From: Neorhizobium sp. | GTDB taxonomy: Bacteria; Pseudomonadota; Alphaproteobacteria; Rhizobiales; Rhizobiaceae | DNA: 64,000 nucleotides | Assembly (NCBI GenBank): GCA_028283725.1 | Contig: JAPWKC010000004.1 | Span: 620,001-684,000, forward strand | Direction of reading: 5' to 3' | Shown here: in pieces, positions 1 to 10,459 of the stretch | Numbering within the stretch: the first letter of the stretch is position 1 | Layout of the letters: each line of letters opens with the position of its first letter | Program-made: the position numbers and the translations under genes | Notes under the pieces: generated by a model | The model's input: the letters and a program-made list of their open reading frames with translations, nothing else | Told to the model about the DNA's origin: nothing | Database searches by the model: none

Positions 1-113
1 ATGATCATCACGTTCTGGCGGCCATGCGCCGTGTCGTCCCGCATGAACAGCAGGAGCAGAACGCCCACCATCGGCAGGAAAATGACCGTTGAAAGAATTG
101 GCCAATCGGTCAT
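1..113 (-). CDS. nuoM: NADH-quinone oxidoreductase subunit M, 5' end only
   Basis: Partial gene; only the first ~37 codons lie in the window and the rest is beyond base 1. The start reads [14 protein letters not shown] followed by a hydrophobic stretch, typical of the first membrane helix of NuoM, one of the three antiporter-like membrane subunits of complex I. The ATG overlaps the nuoL stop codon as TGATG, indicating translational coupling. Identity rests on this N-terminus plus its position directly after nuoL, which is the canonical order. Confidence 0.9.
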   Translation of the reverse strand, partial: MTDWPILSTVIFLPMVGVLLLLFMRDDTAHGRQNVMI

Positions 114-2110
114 CAGACGGAACTCCCGAGCATCATCCAGGTAAAGAAGGCGGCGATGCCGAGCATCATCGCGAAGGCGTAGTGATAGAGGTAGCCGGTC
201 TGCCAGCGGACGACACGGTTGGTGATGTCCATGACGCGGGCGGCAAAGCCGTTGGGGCCGTAGTGGTCGATCACGCCGACGTCGACACGCTGCCACAGCC
301 AGCGACCGAAGGCCTTCGACGAGCGGACGAAGAGGAAATCGTAGAGCTCGTCAAAATACCACTTGTTGAGCAGGAACTCGTAAAGGACTCGGTGCTGAGC
401 AGCCAGCCGCTTCGGCGTTTCCGGCGAGCGGATATAGAACTGGTAGGCGATCAGGAAGCCGATGACCATGGCGAGGAACGGGCTGACCGAGACGAGGAGC
501 GGGACGTGGTGGAATTCCTCGACCAGCTTGTTTTCCGGAAGCGTGAAGAGCGCGCCCTTCCAGAACTCCTGATAGGCCTCGCCGAAGAAGTGACCTTCGA
601 AGATGACGCCAGCCAGCACGGCGCCGATCGCCAGAATGTAGAGCGGCACGAGCATGACACGAGGTGATTCATGCACATGATGCATCACCTCGTGGCTGGC
701 GCGCGGGGCGTTGAAGAAGGTCATGAAGATCAGGCGCCAGGAATAGAAGCTGGTGAAAAGCGCCGCGATGACCAGAAGCGTGAAGGCAAACCCGCTCACC
801 GCCGAATGCGAGGCGAAGGTCGATTCGATGATCACGTCCTTGGAGAAGAAGCCGGCAAAGCCGATCGGCGTGAACGGAATGCCGACGCCGGTAATGGCGA
901 GCGTGCCGATCACCATCATCCAGAAGGTTTTTGGGATATGGGTGCGCAGGCCGCCCATCTTGCGCATGTCCTGTTCGCCATCGACGGCATGGATGACCGA
1001 GCCGGCGCAGAGGAACAACAGCGCCTTGAAGAAGGCGTGGGTGAAGAGGTGGAAGACGGCCGCGCCATAGGCGCCGACGCCGAGCGCCACGAACATGTAG
1101 CCGAGCTGCGAGCAGGTCGAATAGGCAATGACGCGCTTGATGTCGTTCTGCACCAGGCCGACGGTTGCGGCGAAGAAGGCGGTGATGGCGCCGACGATGG
1201 TGACGACGGTCAGCGCATCATGCGACAGTTCGAAGACCGGCGACATGCGGGCAACGAGGAAGACGCCGGCCGTGACCATGGTCGCGGCATGAATGAGGGC
1301 CGAGACCGGGGTCGGGCCTTCCATGGCGTCGGGTAGCCATGTGTGCAGCAGGAACTGTGCCGACTTGCCCATGGCGCCCATGAAGAGCAGCAGGCAGACG
1401 AGCGTCACAGCACCACCGCGGGTGAGGCTGTGACCGGCGAAATTGATCAGCGTGTCGGATGCCTGCGCCCCCTGCCCCGATGCCATACTCTGGGCCGAGG
1501 CGAAAATGACGTCGAAATTGATCGAGCCGAAGAGGACGAAAGCGCCGGCTATGCCGAGCATGAAGCCGAAATCGCCGACGCGGTTGACGACGAAGGCCTT
1601 GATGGCGGCCGCGTTGGCGGACGGCCGCGTGTACCAGAAGCCGATCAGCAGATAGGACGCCAGACCGACGCCTTCCCAGCCGAAGAACATCTGAAGCAAG
1701 TTGTCGGATGTCACCAGCATCAGCATGGCGAAGGTGAAGAAGGAGAGATAGGCAAAGAAGCGCGGCCGATGCGGATCGGTGTGCATATAGCCCATCGAAT
1801 AGACGTGAACGAGCGTCGAGACCGTGTTGACGACGATCAGCATGACGGCCGTCAGCGTATCGATGCGCAGCGACCAGGAGACGTCGATGCCGCCCGACTG
1901 CATCCAGCGCAGGATGTTGACGTGAACGGGAAGCGCGCCGGGATCGCCGAGCGCGACCGTGACGAAGACATACCAGGAAAGGATGGCGGTCAACGCCATC
2001 AGGCCGGTCGTGACATATTCGGAAGCCTTGGCGCCGATCTGGCGGCCGAGGATGCCGGCAATCAGCGCGCCGATCAGCGGCAGGAAGACGATTGTCTTGT
2101 AGAGAAACAT
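113..2110 (-). CDS. nuoL: NADH-quinone oxidoreductase subunit L (proton-pumping antiporter-like subunit)
   Basis: 665 residues, normal for NuoL. This is the distal antiporter-like subunit of the inner-membrane arm of complex I and takes part in proton translocation coupled to NADH oxidation. The protein is almost entirely transmembrane helices. It shows the proton_antipo core around [20 protein letters not shown], the following NRVGDFGF segment, and [24 protein letters not shown], the conserved antiporter signature with channel Lys/His/Glu residues. The C-terminal extension with the long lateral helix typical of NuoL is present. It sits 7 bp after nuoK and overlaps nuoM. Nothing is odd about it. 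Confidence 0.98.
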   Translation of the reverse strand: MFLYKTIVFLPLIGALIAGILGRQIGAKASEYVTTGLMALTAILSWYVFVTVALGDPGALPVHVNILRWMQSGGIDVSWSLRIDTLTAVMLIVVNTVSTLVHVYSMGYMHTDPHRPRFFAYLSFFTFAMLMLVTSDNLLQMFFGWEGVGLASYLLIGFWYTRPSANAAAIKAFVVNRVGDFGFMLGIAGAFVLFGSINFDVIFASAQSMASGQGAQASDTLINFAGHSLTRGGAVTLVCLLLFMGAMGKSAQFLLHTWLPDAMEGPTPVSALIHAATMVTAGVFLVARMSPVFELSHDALTVVTIVGAITAFFAATVGLVQNDIKRVIAYSTCSQLGYMFVALGVGAYGAAVFHLFTHAFFKALLFLCAGSVIHAVDGEQDMRKMGGLRTHIPKTFWMMVIGTLAITGVGIPFTPIGFAGFFSKDVIIESTFASHSAVSGFAFTLLVIAALFTSFYSWRLIFMTFFNAPRASHEVMHHVHESPRVMLVPLYILAIGAVLAGVIFEGHFFGEAYQEFWKGALFTLPENKLVEEFHHVPLLVSVSPFLAMVIGFLIAYQFYIRSPETPKRLAAQHRVLYEFLLNKWYFDELYDFLFVRSSKAFGRWLWQRVDVGVIDHYGPNGFAARVMDITNRVVRWQTGYLYHYAFAMMLGIAAFFTWMMLGSSV

Positions 2111-2117
2111 GGCCGCC

Positions 2118-2426
2118 TCAGCCCTTCATCATGTTGACGTCTTCGACCGAGATCGACCCGCGATTGCGGTAGAAGACGACGAGAATTGCAAGACCGATCG
2201 CCGCTTCCGCAGCCGCGACCGTGAGGATGAAGAGCGCAAAGACCTGACCGACGATGTCGCCCAGAAAGGACGAGAAGGCCACCATGTTGATGTTGACCGC
2301 GAGCAGGATCAGCTCGATCGACATCAGAATGCTGATGATGTTCTTGCGATTGATAAAGATGCCGAAGACGCCGAGAACGAAGAGAATGGCGCTGACCGTG
2401 AGATAATGAGAAAGTCCGATTTCCAT
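2118..2426 (-). CDS. nuoK: NADH-quinone oxidoreductase subunit K
   Basis: 102 residues, the usual NuoK size (MrpC-like). Three transmembrane helices are visible, with the conserved membrane glutamates in [12 protein letters not shown] and [11 protein letters not shown] that line the proton path near the quinone end of the membrane arm. The gene is tightly packed between nuoJ (23 bp upstream) and nuoL (7 bp downstream), in one minus-strand operon. Start and stop match the family. Confidence 0.98.
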   Translation of the reverse strand: MEIGLSHYLTVSAILFVLGVFGIFINRKNIISILMSIELILLAVNINMVAFSSFLGDIVGQVFALFILTVAAAEAAIGLAILVVFYRNRGSISVEDVNMMKG

Positions 2427-2449
2427 TGTGCCTGTTCCTTATTCTCTGG

Positions 2450-3064
2450 TCAGAGCCCCTGGCCCGTCTTGACCTTGACCACCTCGATGGCGGTCTTCGG
2501 ATCGCGGGCGACCTGCTTTGCGATATCCTGGCGCTTGATGTTCTGACGATGCCGGAGCGTCAGGACGATCGCACCGATCATCGCGACCAGCAGGATCATG
2601 CCGGAGAGCTGGAAGAAGAAGACGTAGTGCGTGTAGAGAACGTCGCCGAGGGCTGCGGTATTGGACCGCTTGGTCACATCCGGTATCGGCATCGTCACCG
2701 TCTGCTTGATCGAAGGCGACAAAGTGCTGCCGCCAATGACGACGATCAGTTCTGCCGCGACGATCAGGCCGATCAGCACGCTGAGCGGCGTGTATTTCGC
2801 CACGCCCGAGCGCAATTCGGCAAAGTCGACGTCCAGCATCATGACGACGAAGAGGAAGAGAACCGCGACCGCGCCGATATAGACGACGAGCAGGATCATT
2901 GCCAGGAACTCGGCCCCCGTCAGCAGGAAGAGACCTGCCGCATTGACGAAAACGAGGATCAGGAAGAGCACCGAGTGAACCGGGTTCTTGGCAAATATGA
3001 CCATGAAGGCCGACGCCACCGCGACGAAGGCGAAGATATAGAAAAAGATAGCCTGAAGACCCAT
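2450..3064 (-). CDS. nuoJ: NADH-quinone oxidoreductase subunit J
   Basis: 204 residues with five predicted membrane helices. It has the NuoJ hallmark segment EFLAMILLVVYIGAVAVLFLF, where a pi-bulge helix and conserved Tyr participate in coupling quinone reduction to proton movement. The C-terminal ~45 residues are charged and cytoplasmic (RHRQNIKRQDIAKQV), a tail common in alphaproteobacterial NuoJ. A 145 bp spacer separates it from nuoI, longer than other gaps in the operon but without a visible gene. Confidence 0.97.
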   Translation of the reverse strand: MGLQAIFFYIFAFVAVASAFMVIFAKNPVHSVLFLILVFVNAAGLFLLTGAEFLAMILLVVYIGAVAVLFLFVVMMLDVDFAELRSGVAKYTPLSVLIGLIVAAELIVVIGGSTLSPSIKQTVTMPIPDVTKRSNTAALGDVLYTHYVFFFQLSGMILLVAMIGAIVLTLRHRQNIKRQDIAKQVARDPKTAIEVVKVKTGQGL

Positions 3065-3209
3065 CGTCCGTGCCTTTTCGTCCCTCTCCGGAAACAGCGC
3101 CTTGCACGCCCTTCCCGCCAGAACCGATGCGACGGGCGCACCGGGAATTTCAATTCAGTATGATCAGCGCCAGCCCGTCCGGGCCGGTGCCGCCGAGACA
3201 CATCCCGCC

Positions 3210-3704
3210 TTAGCGGTAGGGCGCGTCGATTGCGATGTTGCGGGCGATCTCCCGCTCCCAGCGATCGCCATTGGCCAAGAGTTTGGCCTTGTCGAAATAG
3301 AGTTCTTCACGCGTCTCGGTGGCGAATTCGAAATTCGGCCCCTCGACGATGGCATCCACCGGGCATGCTTCCTGGCAGAAGCCGCAATAAATGCACTTCA
3401 CCATGTCGATGTCGTAACGCACCGTGCGGCGGGTGCCGTCGTTGCGGCGCGGCCCGGCCTCGATCGTGATCGCCTGAGCTGGACAGATGGCTTCGCACAG
3501 CTTGCAGGCGATGCAGCGTTCCTGGCCGTTCGGATAACGGCGCAGCGCATGCTCACCACGGAAGCGCGGCGACACAGGGCCCTTTTCGAACGGATAGTTG
3601 ATCGTCGCCTTCTGCCGGAAGAACAGATATTTGAACGCCAGGAAGAAGGCGCTGACGAATTCCTTGAGGAACAGCGACGAGACGGCGCGAGACATGCTTG
3701 CCAT
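3210..3704 (-). CDS. nuoI: NADH-quinone oxidoreductase subunit I (two 4Fe-4S clusters)
   Basis: 164 residues. Ferredoxin-type subunit of the peripheral arm that carries clusters N6a and N6b and passes electrons toward NuoB. Two complete CxxCxxCxxxCP motifs are present: [12 protein letters not shown] and [12 protein letters not shown]. The amphipathic N-terminus ([19 protein letters not shown]) anchors the subunit to the membrane arm. The closest relatives of this form are alphaproteobacterial NuoI and mitochondrial TYKY. It sits 37 bp after nuoH. Confidence 0.98.
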   Translation of the reverse strand: MASMSRAVSSLFLKEFVSAFFLAFKYLFFRQKATINYPFEKGPVSPRFRGEHALRRYPNGQERCIACKLCEAICPAQAITIEAGPRRNDGTRRTVRYDIDMVKCIYCGFCQEACPVDAIVEGPNFEFATETREELYFDKAKLLANGDRWEREIARNIAIDAPYR

Positions 3705-3741
3705 CAGTATTCTCCAATAAAGCCGGTTGCTGCGACGGACA

Positions 3742-4788
3742 TCAGCCTGCCCATCCCGTCAGCTTCAGAATGAATGCGACCACGATGAGCATGACGAGCG
3801 AGAGGGGAAGGAAGACCTTCCAGCCCAGACGCATCAGCTGGTCATAGCGGTAGCGGGGAACGATCGCCTTGGTCATGGCGAAGAGGAAGAAGCAGAACGA
3901 GATCTTGATGAGGAACCAGATGATGCCGGGCACCCAGTTGATCAGCCAGAAGTCGAAGGGCGGCAGCCATCCACCGAGGAAGAGGATGGTCATCAGCGAG
4001 CAGACGAGCATGATCGCTGCATATTCCGACAGCATCATCATCATGTACGGCGCGGACGAATACTCGACCATGTAACCGGCGACGAGTTCGGATTCGGCTT
4101 CCGGAAGGTCGAAGGGCGGGCGGTTGGTTTCGGCAAGACCCGAGATGAAGAAGATCACGAACATCGGGAAGAGCGACAGCCAGTGCCAGTCGAGGAAGGT
4201 GTTCGGCAGGCCGAGCATGGTGCCGAGCCCGGTCTTTTGCGAATTGACGATATCCGTCAGGTTAAGCGAGCCGACGCACAGAAGCACGGTGACCATGACG
4301 AAGCCGATCGAGACTTCGTAGGAGACCATCTGCGCCGCCGAGCGCAACGCACCGAGGAAAGGGTATTTCGAATTCGACGCCCAGCCGGCCATGATCACGC
4401 CATAGACCTCGAGCGAGGAGATGGCGAAAACATAGAGGATGCCGACATTGATGTTGGCAACGACCCAGCCGTCGGCAAGCGGAATGACGGCCCAGGTCGC
4501 CAGTGCCAGCGTTACCGAAACCAGCGGCGCGAGCAGAAAGACCGTCTTGTCGGCGCCGGCTGGAATGATCGGCTCCTTGAAGACGAATTTCAAAAGGTCG
4601 GCGAAGGACTGGAACAGGCCGAAGGGGCCGACCACGTTCGGACCGCGGCGCAGCTGGACGTTGGCCCAGACCTTGCGGTCCGCCAGAAGGATGAAGGCGA
4701 TGAAGACCAGAAGGCAGACCAGCAGAAGCAGAGATTCCGCGACCATGATGATCGCCGGCCAGACATAGGTGGAAAAGAACGAATCCAT
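3742..4788 (-). CDS. nuoH: NADH-quinone oxidoreductase subunit H (quinone-site membrane subunit)
   Basis: 348 residues from the chosen start [10 protein letters not shown]; the ORF track begins 27 codons upstream with a Pro/Arg-rich stretch that overlaps the end of nuoG and does not belong to the family. NuoH forms the membrane floor of the ubiquinone cavity with NuoB and NuoD. Visible hallmarks are [20 protein letters not shown] near the N-terminus, the glutamate-rich loop [23 protein letters not shown], and the C-terminal [13 protein letters not shown]. The start lies 7 bp after the nuoG stop. Confidence 0.98.
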   Translation of the reverse strand: MDSFFSTYVWPAIIMVAESLLLLVCLLVFIAFILLADRKVWANVQLRRGPNVVGPFGLFQSFADLLKFVFKEPIIPAGADKTVFLLAPLVSVTLALATWAVIPLADGWVVANINVGILYVFAISSLEVYGVIMAGWASNSKYPFLGALRSAAQMVSYEVSIGFVMVTVLLCVGSLNLTDIVNSQKTGLGTMLGLPNTFLDWHWLSLFPMFVIFFISGLAETNRPPFDLPEAESELVAGYMVEYSSAPYMMMMLSEYAAIMLVCSLMTILFLGGWLPPFDFWLINWVPGIIWFLIKISFCFFLFAMTKAIVPRYRYDQLMRLGWKVFLPLSLVMLIVVAFILKLTGWAG

Positions 4789-4795
4789 GCTCACA

Positions 4796-6877
4796 TTACT
4801 CCGCCGCAGCCTGGAAATTGTTGCGGGCCAATGCCGAGCACTCGGCCATGACGGCGGAGGCGCGGGCAATCGGGTTGGTCAGGTAGAAATCCTTGATCGG
4901 CGAGGCAAAGCCGGCGCGGGTCATCTCGCCCTGCATCTGGCCAAGCCTTGCGACGTCATCGACCGAGCCCGGTGCAACCGCATCGACTTCGGCAAACACC
5001 GGATAGGCCGCGTAAAGCGCCTTGCGCAGCGCATAAAGCGAATCGAAGGGCAGCTTGTGGCCGAGAACGTCTGAGAGAGCACGCAGGATCGCCCAGTCTT
5101 CGCGGGCATCGCCCGGCGCAAAACCGGCGCGGTTGCCCATCTGGACCCGCCCCTCGGTATTGACCCAGATGCCGGACTTTTCCGTGTAGGTGGCGGCGGG
5201 AAGGATCACGTCGGCATGATGCGCGCCCTGATCGCCATGGCTGCCGATATAGACCGTGAACTTCGCCGTCTTCTTCGAAAAGTCGAGTTCATCGGCGCCC
5301 AGAAGGAAGACAACGTCCATCGCCGACAGCATGTCCGATGCACCGAGGCCGTTTGCGCCCGGCACGAAGCCGAGATCGAGACCGCCGACACGCGAGGCCG
5401 CTGTGTGGAGAACACCAAAACCGTTCCACTCTGCGGTGAGCGCACCGACGGAGCCGGCAAGCTGTGCAGCGGCTGACAGGATCGCTGCGCCATCCGGGCG
5501 GGCCAAAGCACCCTGCCCCACGATGATCATCGGGTTCTTTGCGCCGCGCAGCTTTTCAACGAAGCTGTTGGCGCCGGATGCGATGTCGGCCAGCGTGTCG
5601 GGGCCGGCACCGAGATAATCGTAAGCGTAGCGCATCTCGGTCTGTTCGCCGATCACGCCGATCGGGAAATTGCCGCGACGGAAGCGCTTGCGGATGCGGG
5701 CATTGAGGACGGCCGCTTCGAAGCGCGGGTTGGCGCCGATGAGAAGCAGGGCACCGGCCTGCTCGATGCCTTCGATCGTTGGATTGAAGAGGTAGCTTGC
5801 GCGGCCGAGCGACGGATCAAGCGCCGTCCCGTCCTGGCGACAGTCGAGGTTTTCTGAGCCGAGCGAGCGGATCAGCTCTTTCAGCGCATACATTTCTTCG
5901 ACGGAAGCCAGATCGCCAGCGATGGCGCCGATCTTGTTGCCCGGCGTCACCGTGACCGCGGTCCTGATCGCGGCAAAGGCTTCGCCCCAGCTTGCCGGCT
6001 GAAGGCGACCGTCGCGGCGAACGTAAGGACGGTCGAGACGCTGGGTCTTCAGGCCATCCCAGATGAAGCGGGTCTTGTCGGAGATCCACTCCTCGTTCAC
6101 CTGCTCGTTGACGCGCGGCATGATGCGCATGACTTCGCGGCCGCGGGTATCGACGCGGATTGCCGAGCCAACGGCATCCATGACGTCGATCGATTCGGTC
6201 TTGCCGAGTTCCCATGGACGGGCCGTGAAGGCGAAGGGGCGCGAGGTGAGCGCGCCGACCGGGCACAGATCAACGACATTGCCCTGGAGCTCCGACGTCA
6301 TGGCCCGTTCGAGATAAGTGGTGATCTCGGCATCCTCGCCGCGGCCGATCAGGCCGAGTTCGGAAATGCCGCCGACTTCGGTGGTGAAGCGGACGCAGCG
6401 CGTGCAGTGAATGCAGCGGTTCATCACGGTCTTGACCAGAGGGCCGATATACTTGTCTTCGACGGCGCGCTTGTTTTCCGTGTAGCGCGAGCCGGCGATG
6501 CCAAACGCCATCGCCTGGTCCTGCAGATCGCATTCACCGCCCTGGTCGCAGATCGGGCAATCAAGCGGGTGGTTGATCAGCAGAAATTCCATCACGCCTT
6601 CGCGGGCCTTCTTGACCATCGGCGTGTTGGTGAAGATTTCCGGCAGTTCGCCGTTCGGGCCGCCGCGGATATCGCGCACGCCCATGGCGCAGGAGGCCGT
6701 CGGCTTCGGCGGGCCGCCCTTCACCTCGATCAGGCACATGCGGCAATTGCCGGCGACCGAAAGACGCTCGTGGAAACAAAAGCGCGGAATTTCAGCGCCC
6801 GCTTCCTCGCACGCCTGCAGCAGCGAGAAGTGGTCGGGGACTTCGATCTCTTTGCCGTCTACCTTCAGCTTTGCCAT
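4796..6877 (-). CDS. nuoG: NADH-quinone oxidoreductase subunit G (75 kDa Fe-S subunit)
   Basis: 693 residues from [11 protein letters not shown], the usual rhizobial start; the ORF track adds nine residues (MELKDVSET) that I consider upstream sequence, although an earlier start cannot be excluded. Order of domains: an N-terminal 2Fe-2S ferredoxin with CRMC, a His/Cys-ligated 4Fe-4S segment ([19 protein letters not shown]), a further 4Fe-4S site ([10 protein letters not shown]), then a long molybdopterin-oxidoreductase-like region that has lost cofactor function. It relays electrons from NuoF/E to NuoI. It follows the helix-hairpin-helix gene in the operon. Confidence 0.97.
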   Translation of the reverse strand: MAKLKVDGKEIEVPDHFSLLQACEEAGAEIPRFCFHERLSVAGNCRMCLIEVKGGPPKPTASCAMGVRDIRGGPNGELPEIFTNTPMVKKAREGVMEFLLINHPLDCPICDQGGECDLQDQAMAFGIAGSRYTENKRAVEDKYIGPLVKTVMNRCIHCTRCVRFTTEVGGISELGLIGRGEDAEITTYLERAMTSELQGNVVDLCPVGALTSRPFAFTARPWELGKTESIDVMDAVGSAIRVDTRGREVMRIMPRVNEQVNEEWISDKTRFIWDGLKTQRLDRPYVRRDGRLQPASWGEAFAAIRTAVTVTPGNKIGAIAGDLASVEEMYALKELIRSLGSENLDCRQDGTALDPSLGRASYLFNPTIEGIEQAGALLLIGANPRFEAAVLNARIRKRFRRGNFPIGVIGEQTEMRYAYDYLGAGPDTLADIASGANSFVEKLRGAKNPMIIVGQGALARPDGAAILSAAAQLAGSVGALTAEWNGFGVLHTAASRVGGLDLGFVPGANGLGASDMLSAMDVVFLLGADELDFSKKTAKFTVYIGSHGDQGAHHADVILPAATYTEKSGIWVNTEGRVQMGNRAGFAPGDAREDWAILRALSDVLGHKLPFDSLYALRKALYAAYPVFAEVDAVAPGSVDDVARLGQMQGEMTRAGFASPIKDFYLTNPIARASAVMAECSALARNNFQAAAE

Positions 6878-6934
6878 CGTCTCACTAACGTCCTTAAGCT
6901 CCATCCCGCATCCATCACGGCGCGGAACACACCC

Positions 6935-7729
6935 TTACTTTTCGGTCCCGGCGGCGTTTGCCGCAGCGCCCGTCTTTTTCGACGCACGCGGCGTGCGCGC
7001 CGTTACCGCCTTCGGCGATGCCGCAGGTGCTGCGGGAACGCCCGTCTTCACCAGTGCCTTCGCCTGCCCTACCCAGTCGTCGCGCAGGATCCGGCCATCA
7101 AAGCCGAGCTCCTTTTCGAAGCGGGCGACATCCGCCTTGTTCCAAGCGGCGATCTCGGCGAACCGGGTCACGCCCATGCCTTTCAGCACCGTCTCGACTT
7201 TCGGGCCGATGCCCGAGATCAGTTTCAGGTCGTCCACAACGACGGCCACGGCCGACCCGATGTTTTCGCCCGCAGGCTCCGCCTTCACCTTCGGGGCCGC
7301 CGCAGGCTTTGCCCGTGCCGGCTTTGTCGGTGTCGGCTTGGTCGGCGTCGACCGGGCCTTTGGAGGCTCGACCTTCAAAGCCGTCCGCGCCAGCTCGCCG
7401 GAAACGCCGGCCACCTCTTCAGGGGCCTGCTTCTTCCGGGAGCCAGCTGCGGCTGCGCCCTCCTCGGCGTAACTTTTCTGCTCCGGCACCACCGAAGCGG
7501 ACTGTGCATCATTGGCCGCCTGCATGGCGCCCTGAAGCGCGCCAAAGAAGGCACCGGCCATCTGATTGGCGATCCCGAAACCGATCGCGCTTGCCGCTGC
7601 CATGGCGGCGGCAGGCTGGGCGAAGAACGGGTTCATCGACAGGATCTCGGAAAAATCAGGCAGGCGCGCATAGTCGAAGGCATCACCTTCCGGCGCCTCT
7701 GTTCCATGCTGTTGTCCCGCCTTGACCAT
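6935..7729 (-). CDS. Helix-hairpin-helix domain protein inserted in the nuo operon
   Basis: 264 residues, no catalytic domain recognised. Residues ~30-70 hold an Ala/Gly-rich, weakly hydrophobic stretch; residues ~110-155 are Pro/Lys/Ala-rich and disordered-looking (repeated PTKP); residues ~165-230 contain a helix-hairpin-helix fold (DDLKLISGIGPKVETVLKGMG, then AEIAAWNKADV). Similar domains are fused to several rhizobial proteins, including ribosomal protein L21, and are often annotated as flap-endonuclease-like. The same domain occurs at the C-terminus of NuoE next door ([14 protein letters not shown]). It lies 5 bp after nuoF, so it is co-transcribed. A complex-I-associated structural role is an inference; a nucleic-acid role is suggested only by the fold. 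Confidence 0.85.
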   Translation of the reverse strand: MVKAGQQHGTEAPEGDAFDYARLPDFSEILSMNPFFAQPAAAMAAASAIGFGIANQMAGAFFGALQGAMQAANDAQSASVVPEQKSYAEEGAAAAGSRKKQAPEEVAGVSGELARTALKVEPPKARSTPTKPTPTKPARAKPAAAPKVKAEPAGENIGSAVAVVVDDLKLISGIGPKVETVLKGMGVTRFAEIAAWNKADVARFEKELGFDGRILRDDWVGQAKALVKTGVPAAPAASPKAVTARTPRASKKTGAAANAAGTEK

Positions 7730-7734
7730 CCGTC

Positions 7735-9054
7735 TTACTCCGCCGCTTCCATGACGGCGCGTTCGGTGACAGCACCGTCCGTCGTGGCGTTATGGGTGTA
7801 GCGATCGATGCGTGCCTCGATCTCGTCGCGGAAATTGCGAATGAGACCCTGAACCGGCCAGGCGGCGGCATCGCCGAGCGCGCAGATCGTGTGACCCTCG
7901 ATCTGCTTCGACACCTGGAACAGCATGTCGATCTCGCGCTTCTGCGCATTGCCCTTCACCATGCGTTCCATGACACGCCACATCCAGCCGGTCCCTTCGC
8001 GACAGGGCGTGCACTGGCCGCAGCTCTCGTGCTTGAAGAAGGCCGAGAGACGGGCAATCGCCTTGATGACGTCGGTGGACTTGTCCATGACGATCATGCC
8101 GCCGGTGCCGAAGGAGGATTTGACCTCGCGCATGCCGTCGAAATCCATGATCGCATCCTGCATGTCGGCGCCCTTTACGATCGGGCACGATGCGCCGCCG
8201 GGAATGACGGCCAGCAGATTGTCCCAGCCGCCGCGGATGCCGCCGCCATGCTTCTCGATGATTTCGCGGAAGGTGAGACCGAGCTGTTCTTCCACGGTGC
8301 ACGGCGTGTTGACGTGGCCGGAGATCATGAACAGCTTGGTGCCGACATTGTTCGGACGGCCCATCGAGGAGAACCATGTCGCGCCACGGCGCAGGATGGT
8401 CGGCGCGACCGAGATGGATTCGACGTTGTTGACCGTCGTCGGGCAACCATAGAGGCCCATGTTCGCCGGGAATGGCGGTTTCATGCGCGGCTGGCCCTTC
8501 TTACCTTCGAGGCTTTCGAGCAGAGCCGTCTCTTCGCCGCAAATATAGGCGCCGGCGCCATGGTGGACGACGATATCGAAATCCCAGCCATGCTTGTTGT
8601 TCTTGCCGAGCAGACCCGCATCATAGCATTCGTCGATCGCCGCCTGCAGTGCCTCACGCTCGCGCATATATTCGCCGCGAACGTAGATGAAGGCTGTGTG
8701 TGCGCCCATCGCAAAGGAGGCGATCAGGCAGCCCTCGATCAGCGTATGCGGATCGTTGCGCAGGATTTCGCGGTCCTTGCAGGTGCCGGGCTCGGATTCG
8801 TCGGCATTGACGACGAGGTAATGCGGACGGCCATCCGATTCCTTCGGCATGAAGGACCATTTGAGCCCAGTCGGGAAGCCGGCGCCGCCACGGCCGCGCA
8901 GGCCCGACGCCTTCATCTCGTTGATGATCCAGTCCCGGCCTTTTTCGAGAATGATCTTCGTGCCGTCCCAATGGCCGCGGCTCATCGCGCCCTTCAAGGA
9001 CTTGTCCTTGAGGCCGTAGATATTGGTGAAGATGCGATCCTGGTCTTTAAGCAT
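7735..9054 (-). CDS. nuoF: NADH-quinone oxidoreductase subunit F (NADH/FMN-binding)
   Basis: 439 residues. The 51 kDa-type flavoprotein where NADH is oxidised. It has the NADH/FMN-binding glycine-rich loop [16 protein letters not shown], the FMN-site [16 protein letters not shown], the [18 protein letters not shown] segment, and the C-terminal 4Fe-4S (N3) ligands in [15 protein letters not shown] plus a distal Cys in TICALGDA. Gene order nuoE-nuoF is standard, with a 10 bp spacer. Everything needed for activity is present. Confidence 0.98.
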   Translation of the reverse strand: MLKDQDRIFTNIYGLKDKSLKGAMSRGHWDGTKIILEKGRDWIINEMKASGLRGRGGAGFPTGLKWSFMPKESDGRPHYLVVNADESEPGTCKDREILRNDPHTLIEGCLIASFAMGAHTAFIYVRGEYMREREALQAAIDECYDAGLLGKNNKHGWDFDIVVHHGAGAYICGEETALLESLEGKKGQPRMKPPFPANMGLYGCPTTVNNVESISVAPTILRRGATWFSSMGRPNNVGTKLFMISGHVNTPCTVEEQLGLTFREIIEKHGGGIRGGWDNLLAVIPGGASCPIVKGADMQDAIMDFDGMREVKSSFGTGGMIVMDKSTDVIKAIARLSAFFKHESCGQCTPCREGTGWMWRVMERMVKGNAQKREIDMLFQVSKQIEGHTICALGDAAAWPVQGLIRNFRDEIEARIDRYTHNATTDGAVTERAVMEAAE

Positions 9055-9064
9055 TTTTCACCCC

Positions 9065-10192
9065 TTACCGTGGCTTCTTGCCGAAGACTTTAATGTACTC
9101 TTGCTCGCCGCCGCGGGCGAGAGCATCCGCCTGACGGATCCAGTCGTCGCGCTCGATGCGGCCCTTGAAGTTCAGGTAGCCATCCACCCAGTCGCATTCT
9201 TGCTTCTTCCAGGCGGCAATCTGCGCGAAGGTGAAGATGCCGAGATCGTGCAGCGTGCCCTCGATCTTCGGACCGACGCCGGCAATCAGCTTCAGGTCGT
9301 CAGGTGTTGCCGGCTTGTCGATACCCTTGGGCCGGTTGACATCGTCGAGCGACGGCTTGTCGGCCTTTACCTCGGCTTCCACCTTTTCCGGCGGCGCGGC
9401 GGCCTGTTTCTCGGCAGCCTTGTCGTTGCTGGCGGAGGCTGCGGGCGCCGTCACCGGGGTCTTCAGCTTCGGATCCGTCTCCGGAGCGGTATCCTTCGGT
9501 TTGGCGGCCTCGGCCGGCGGAACCGGCGCAGCATCGGCCGGCGGCTCCACCTGGGGTTCCAGATTGGTGCGTACCGGCGTGATTTCTTCGGTGAGCGCCG
9601 TCGGGCCACCTTCTGCCGAAGAGAGATGACGGTCGATCTGCGGGCCGGTTTTCACCTCGGCGCCATTGCCGGCGCCGAATGCGTCGATGATTTCGCCCAG
9701 GCGTTCCGGCGTCAAATCCTCGTAGGCATCCTTGAAAATGATGACCATGGGTGCGTTGACGCAGGCGCCCTGACACTCGACCTCTTCCCAGGACAGAGTG
9801 CCATCGGCATTCGTCTCGAAGGGATCATGGTGGATCTTGTGCTGACAGACCTTCATCAGGTCTTCTGCGCCGCGCAGCATGCAAGGTGTCGTGCCGCAGA
9901 CCTGGATATGGGCACGGGTGCCGACCGGCTTCAGCTGGAACTGGGTGTAGAACGTGGCAATCTCGAGCACGCGGATATAGGCCATGCCGAGCATCTGCGC
10001 GACATATTCAATCGACGCGCGGGTGACCCAGCCATCCTGTTCCTGCGCCCGCATCAGAAGCGGGATGACGGCCGACTGCTGCCGGCCCTCCGGATACTTG
10101 CGGATGGTCGCGTCGGCCCATACCGCATTTTCCGCGCTGAAGGCGAATATCTGGGGCTGGAACTGCTCTTCGGCTAATCGACGAACGGACAT
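9065..10192 (-). CDS. nuoE: NADH-quinone oxidoreductase subunit E with C-terminal helix-hairpin-helix extension
   Basis: 375 residues, far longer than the ~160-240 residue thioredoxin-like NuoE core. Residues 1-~195 are the normal 24 kDa subunit with the 2Fe-2S (N1a) ligands in CGTTPC and CQGAC. Residues ~200-300 are a Pro/Ala/Glu/Lys-rich linker. Residues ~300-365 form a helix-hairpin-helix module ([21 protein letters not shown], then [14 protein letters not shown]) closely resembling the standalone gene between nuoF and nuoG. Similar fused NuoE proteins occur in other rhizobia. The function of the tail is unknown to me. Confidence 0.96.
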   Translation of the reverse strand: MSVRRLAEEQFQPQIFAFSAENAVWADATIRKYPEGRQQSAVIPLLMRAQEQDGWVTRASIEYVAQMLGMAYIRVLEIATFYTQFQLKPVGTRAHIQVCGTTPCMLRGAEDLMKVCQHKIHHDPFETNADGTLSWEEVECQGACVNAPMVIIFKDAYEDLTPERLGEIIDAFGAGNGAEVKTGPQIDRHLSSAEGGPTALTEEITPVRTNLEPQVEPPADAAPVPPAEAAKPKDTAPETDPKLKTPVTAPAASASNDKAAEKQAAAPPEKVEAEVKADKPSLDDVNRPKGIDKPATPDDLKLIAGVGPKIEGTLHDLGIFTFAQIAAWKKQECDWVDGYLNFKGRIERDDWIRQADALARGGEQEYIKVFGKKPR

Positions 10193-10207
10193 TCTTTCAA
10201 CGCCTTA

Positions 10208-10459
10208 TCATTTAATCTCGACACACCGCGATCTCGTCACCGAGACGAACTCGCAGGCATAGGCCGACTTGTCTTTCTGCATGAACACGACGATCTGCGT
10301 GCCGTTGAGCACCGATGTCCTGATCTCGTAACCCGCCGTCAGAAGCTGTGCCATGGTCTGGCCGCCCGTGGTCTCGACAGTCGTCTGAGCGCTGGAGCTC
10401 TGGGCCATCGCGGAAGGCGCCAGCAGGAGAGCGGCGGGAAGGAGAAGCCATCGGCGCAT
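10208..10459 (-). CDS. Small exported protein encoded between nuoD and nuoE
   Basis: 83 residues when started at [13 protein letters not shown]; the 242-residue ORF in the track reads through nuoD in a wrong frame. There is a clear signal peptide (RR, then a Leu/Ala core, cleavage likely after SAMA). The mature ~63 residues contain two cysteines (YACEF and RCVEIK) that could form a disulfide. The ATG overlaps the nuoD stop as TGATG, so translation is coupled to nuoD. No function is recognised. Its conserved-looking layout suggests a periplasmic partner or assembly factor of complex I, but that is only inference from context. Confidence 0.75.
   Translation of the reverse strand: MRRWLLLPAALLLAPSAMAQSSSAQTTVETTGGQTMAQLLTAGYEIRTSVLNGTQIVVFMQKDKSAYACEFVSVTRSRCVEIK

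Noticed and set aside
3727-4851. 374-codon plus-strand ORF opposite nuoH, and similar long ORFs opposite nuoL, nuoE, nuoF and nuoD
   Set aside because: Antisense shadows of well-conserved complex I genes; low-complexity charged translations.
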